Below, piece after piece: positions 62,711-64,000 of a DNA stretch of 64,000 bases. How positions within the stretch are numbered: position 1 is the stretch's first letter; each line of letters begins with the position of its first letter. A program made the position numbers and the translations under genes. This DNA comes from UBA2233 sp002347965 [NCBI: Nitrospirae bacterium UBA2233] (lineage in GTDB: Bacteria; UBA2233): the NCBI GenBank assembly GCA_002347965.1, contig DDYN01000013.1:18398-82397 (forward strand). The letters are read 5' to 3'. The notes beneath the pieces are model-generated. The model searched no databases and was not told the DNA's origin. It worked only from the letters and a program-made list of their open reading frames with translations.

Positions 62711-62842
62711 CTACACCAGGCTTGTCAGCGAGGTGCTGGTAGCCGGAAAAGAGTTCGACAAAAGATGCACAAAGGCATTCAGAAAGGCATTTAAGAGCTC
62801 GCTTAAGAGCCCAGGATCGATCGGGGCAGGCTGGAATCCCAT
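62711..62842 (-). CDS. Mini-protein B (43 aa) of the sulfur operon
   Basis: A 43-aa ORF with a strong AAGGAGG 6 nt before its ATG, ending 29 nt before the tandem-rhodanese gene. It is hydrophobic and helical, with no cysteine or charged cluster. Its core SELLNAFLNAFVHLL aligns with EFLNTVYEFFVNNL of the mini-protein just upstream (shared E-x-L-N-x5-F-V-x2-L), and both end near TSL. No known family. A small membrane-associated or docking peptide is a guess. Confidence 0.7.
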   Translation of the reverse strand: MGFQPAPIDPGLLSELLNAFLNAFVHLLSNSFPATSTSLTSLV

Positions 62843-62858
62843 AGAAAACCTCCTTATT

Positions 62859-62996
62859 TCAGCCCATTAAACTAGTAATCGGGCTCGTCAAAAACCCAGA
62901 GAGCTGATCGCTCACACCAAGAAGCCCGGGCAAGCTCGGGGCCAGGTTGTTGACGAAGAACTCGTAGACCGTGTTCAGGAACTCTTCCGGTGTCAC
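62859..62996 (-). CDS. Mini-protein A (45 aa), first gene of the sulfur operon
   Basis: A 45-aa ORF with a GTG start at 62996 and GGAGGAGCA immediately upstream. It is amphipathic, rich in F, L, P and S, without cysteine. It is followed after 16 nt by the related 43-aa gene. The spacing, ribosome-binding sites and shared pattern argue for real translation. It has no recognisable function. It begins close to the AT-rich regulatory region, so it is the first gene of the transcript. Confidence 0.68.
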   Translation of the reverse strand: MTPEEFLNTVYEFFVNNLAPSLPGLLGVSDQLSGFLTSPITSLMG

Positions 62997-63020
62997 TGCT
63001 CCTCCATCCTTTCTTTAGTG

Positions 63021-63095
63021 ACATACATTATGTATTATGTGCTATATGTCAAGATTATTATATACTACATACTGTATGTCAATAGTCTATTGACA
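63021..63095. promoter_or_regulatory. AT-rich divergent promoter region with palindromic operators
   Basis: Two inverted repeats of the form ACATAC-N-nTATGT are at 63021-63033 and 63067-63079 (the second a perfect 13-mer), and a perfect 19-bp palindrome TGTCAATAGTCTATTGACA is at 63077-63095. TATGTCAA is repeated at 63045 and 63075. A minus-strand TATAAT is at 63057-63062. The spacing suggests binding of a dimeric regulator to control both the sulfur operon and the divergent rhodanese gene. Confidence 0.6.
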
Positions 63096-63234
63096 CTCTA
63101 AGCATTATGATGTTAGAAATTCTTAAATATCGCCGCTTAGCAAGGGGGTTGCGAGTTGGGAGCCGATGCTGTTTAGTACTATATCTCTAATCTACTAAAA
63201 GATGACTACGCAAATTAGCACAAAGGAGGAGTTG

Positions 63235-64000
63235 GTGGGGATGAGGCGCGGTCTTTTAAGGTTGATATCTTGTTTCATTGCTGCCGTATTGGCGTTGGTT
63301 GGCCTTGCTATCTACTCTAAAAGCTTCAGCTATGGCGACCCCGAGTTCTTGGCCCTGGAAAAACAGCTCCAAAGCCCCCTTGTAGACGCGTTAACCCTTA
63401 GATCATGGGTCGAGAATGAGAATAAACACCCCTTCGGCTATCCCGTTGTCGTGGTAGACACCTCTTCGGCTGGCTACAACGAAGGGCATATACCCGGCGC
63501 TGTCGGCATTTCCTGGGTAGAGTTCTCGGAGTTCAGGAGCGATGGCCCGGCGTTTTTAGACCCCATGGTGGCGAGCGGGAGTCATGTAGATGATCTGCTT
63601 AAGCGCATGGGGGTACGCAGTAAAGAGACCATCGTCGTCTTCACGTCAAACGACCCTTCCGTGGGTTACGACATGGCCCGGGCCTTCTGGACGTTTTACT
63701 ACTGGGGCTTTGCCCCCAGGTACATCAAGGTTCTAGACGGGGGGAACGAGGCCTGGGCTAAGGCAGGCTTTGAGCTGGCTAAAGAGCCTTTCAGCCCATC
63801 GCCAGGGGTTCTTTCCGTACGAAACGTCAACGAGCCCGGCCAGATGGAAGGGGCCAGGAAGTCCATCGGGGATATGCTAAGGCTCGTAGACGACGGCAAG
63901 ACCCTGGACGGCTCCGTTCAGGTCCTTGCCGTACTACCCCCGAATACGCCCTTACCAGGCTCTAGAGAGCGGATCACGTTAAACGAATTCGGCGCCCTTT
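63235..64000 (+). CDS. Thiosulfate sulfurtransferase-like rhodanese (partial)
   Basis: A gene running off the window end with at least 255 codons. It has an N-terminal membrane/signal helix (about 5-27) and a first rhodanese domain (about 45-180: VVVVDTSSAGYNEGHIPGA, and ALDGGNEAW-like C-end). The active loop reads FTSNDPSV without cysteine, as in the inactive first domain of two-domain thiosulfate sulfurtransferases; the catalytic second domain would lie beyond 64000. AGGAGG at 63224-63229 favours the GTG at 63235; the ATG at 63241 is the alternative. It diverges from the sulfur operon. Confidence 0.85.
   Translation, partial: MGMRRGLLRLISCFIAAVLALVGLAIYSKSFSYGDPEFLALEKQLQSPLVDALTLRSWVENENKHPFGYPVVVVDTSSAGYNEGHIPGAVGISWVEFSEFRSDGPAFLDPMVASGSHVDDLLKRMGVRSKETIVVFTSNDPSVGYDMARAFWTFYYWGFAPRYIKVLDGGNEAWAKAGFELAKEPFSPSPGVLSVRNVNEPGQMEGARKSIGDMLRLVDDGKTLDGSVQVLAVLPPNTPLPGSRERITLNEFGAL

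Noticed and set aside
1-64000. Genome-wide reassignment of UGA to Trp or Gly to explain the rhodanese TGA
   Set aside because: Several intact genes here, such as lptF, trpF, the cytochrome b6-like gene and mini-protein A, end in TGA at family-like lengths.
1-64000. CRISPR arrays, insertion sequences, prophage or integron features
   Set aside because: No regularly spaced repeats, transposase, integrase or attachment-like direct repeats were seen.

Overview
The window looks like a moderately GC-rich chromosome segment of a Gram-negative, LPS-bearing bacterium with an anaerobic or microaerobic, sulfur-linked respiration. Envelope genes (lpxC, lptF, lptG, murJ, mpl, an OmpA-type lipoprotein) show a diderm cell. 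A TAT-exported molybdopterin enzyme, multihaem cytochromes, a Rieske/cytochrome b complex and several rhodanese proteins point to sulfur-compound energy metabolism. The short-type adenosylhomocysteinase, ACT-malic enzyme, NtrY/NtrX pair and two-subunit PyrDB/PyrK would fit a Desulfobacterota- or Nitrospirota-like lineage, but the taxon cannot be fixed from this sequence.

Layout. 0-5 kb: UDP-xylose synthase, lepA-lepB plus a small helical protein, a GNAT enzyme, then a 2-Cys peroxiredoxin with a clear sigma70 promoter. 5-13 kb: trxB-flavin reductase, an SDR, a phosphatase, pepA, and an acyl-CoA synthetase/acetyltransferase fusion. 13-15 kb: a sparse stretch with three exported proteins of unknown function. 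15-21.4 kb: minus-strand operon AKR-pgm-pmtA-trpF-rimI-pyrK-pyrD, followed by tRNA-Phe. 21.6-26.6 kb: tRNA-Glu, then minus-strand ribF-rluD-pgeF-corC-thioredoxin-exbD, with a probably frameshifted gene upstream. 27-35.7 kb: lptF-lptG-hydroxyacid dehydrogenase, ahcY, an SPFH/OmpA lipoprotein pair, malic enzyme, galU. 36-44.6 kb: a CDF transporter and a minus-strand operon with two tandem M30-like metallopeptidases, a lipoprotein, mpl, a PPDK/PEP-synthase regulator and a sugar kinase. 44.6-53.7 kb: murJ, ntrYX, lpxC, ruvAB and a membrane protein.

53.9-64 kb is the most unusual part. One long minus-strand operon appears to start near 63.05 kb. It encodes two related mini-proteins (45 and 43 aa, each with a strong ribosome-binding site), a secreted tandem-rhodanese protein, a PsrA/PhsA-type molybdoenzyme with its FeS and cytochrome b561 subunits, a trihaem cytochrome c, a Rieske protein, a cytochrome b split into b6-like and subunit-IV-like parts, and a membrane-anchored cytochrome c with up to nine haems. 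The first rhodanese active-site loop is interrupted by an in-frame TGA giving C-A-(TGA)-G-I-R. A perfect 8-bp hairpin with a GUUA loop lies 33 nt downstream, the expected layout of a bacterial SECIS, so the protein is probably a selenoprotein. A further rhodanese gene diverges from this operon across an AT-rich spacer with perfect palindromes and runs off the window. Together the genes look like an extracytoplasmic sulfane-sulfur handling system wired through quinone and a bc-type complex to periplasmic cytochromes.
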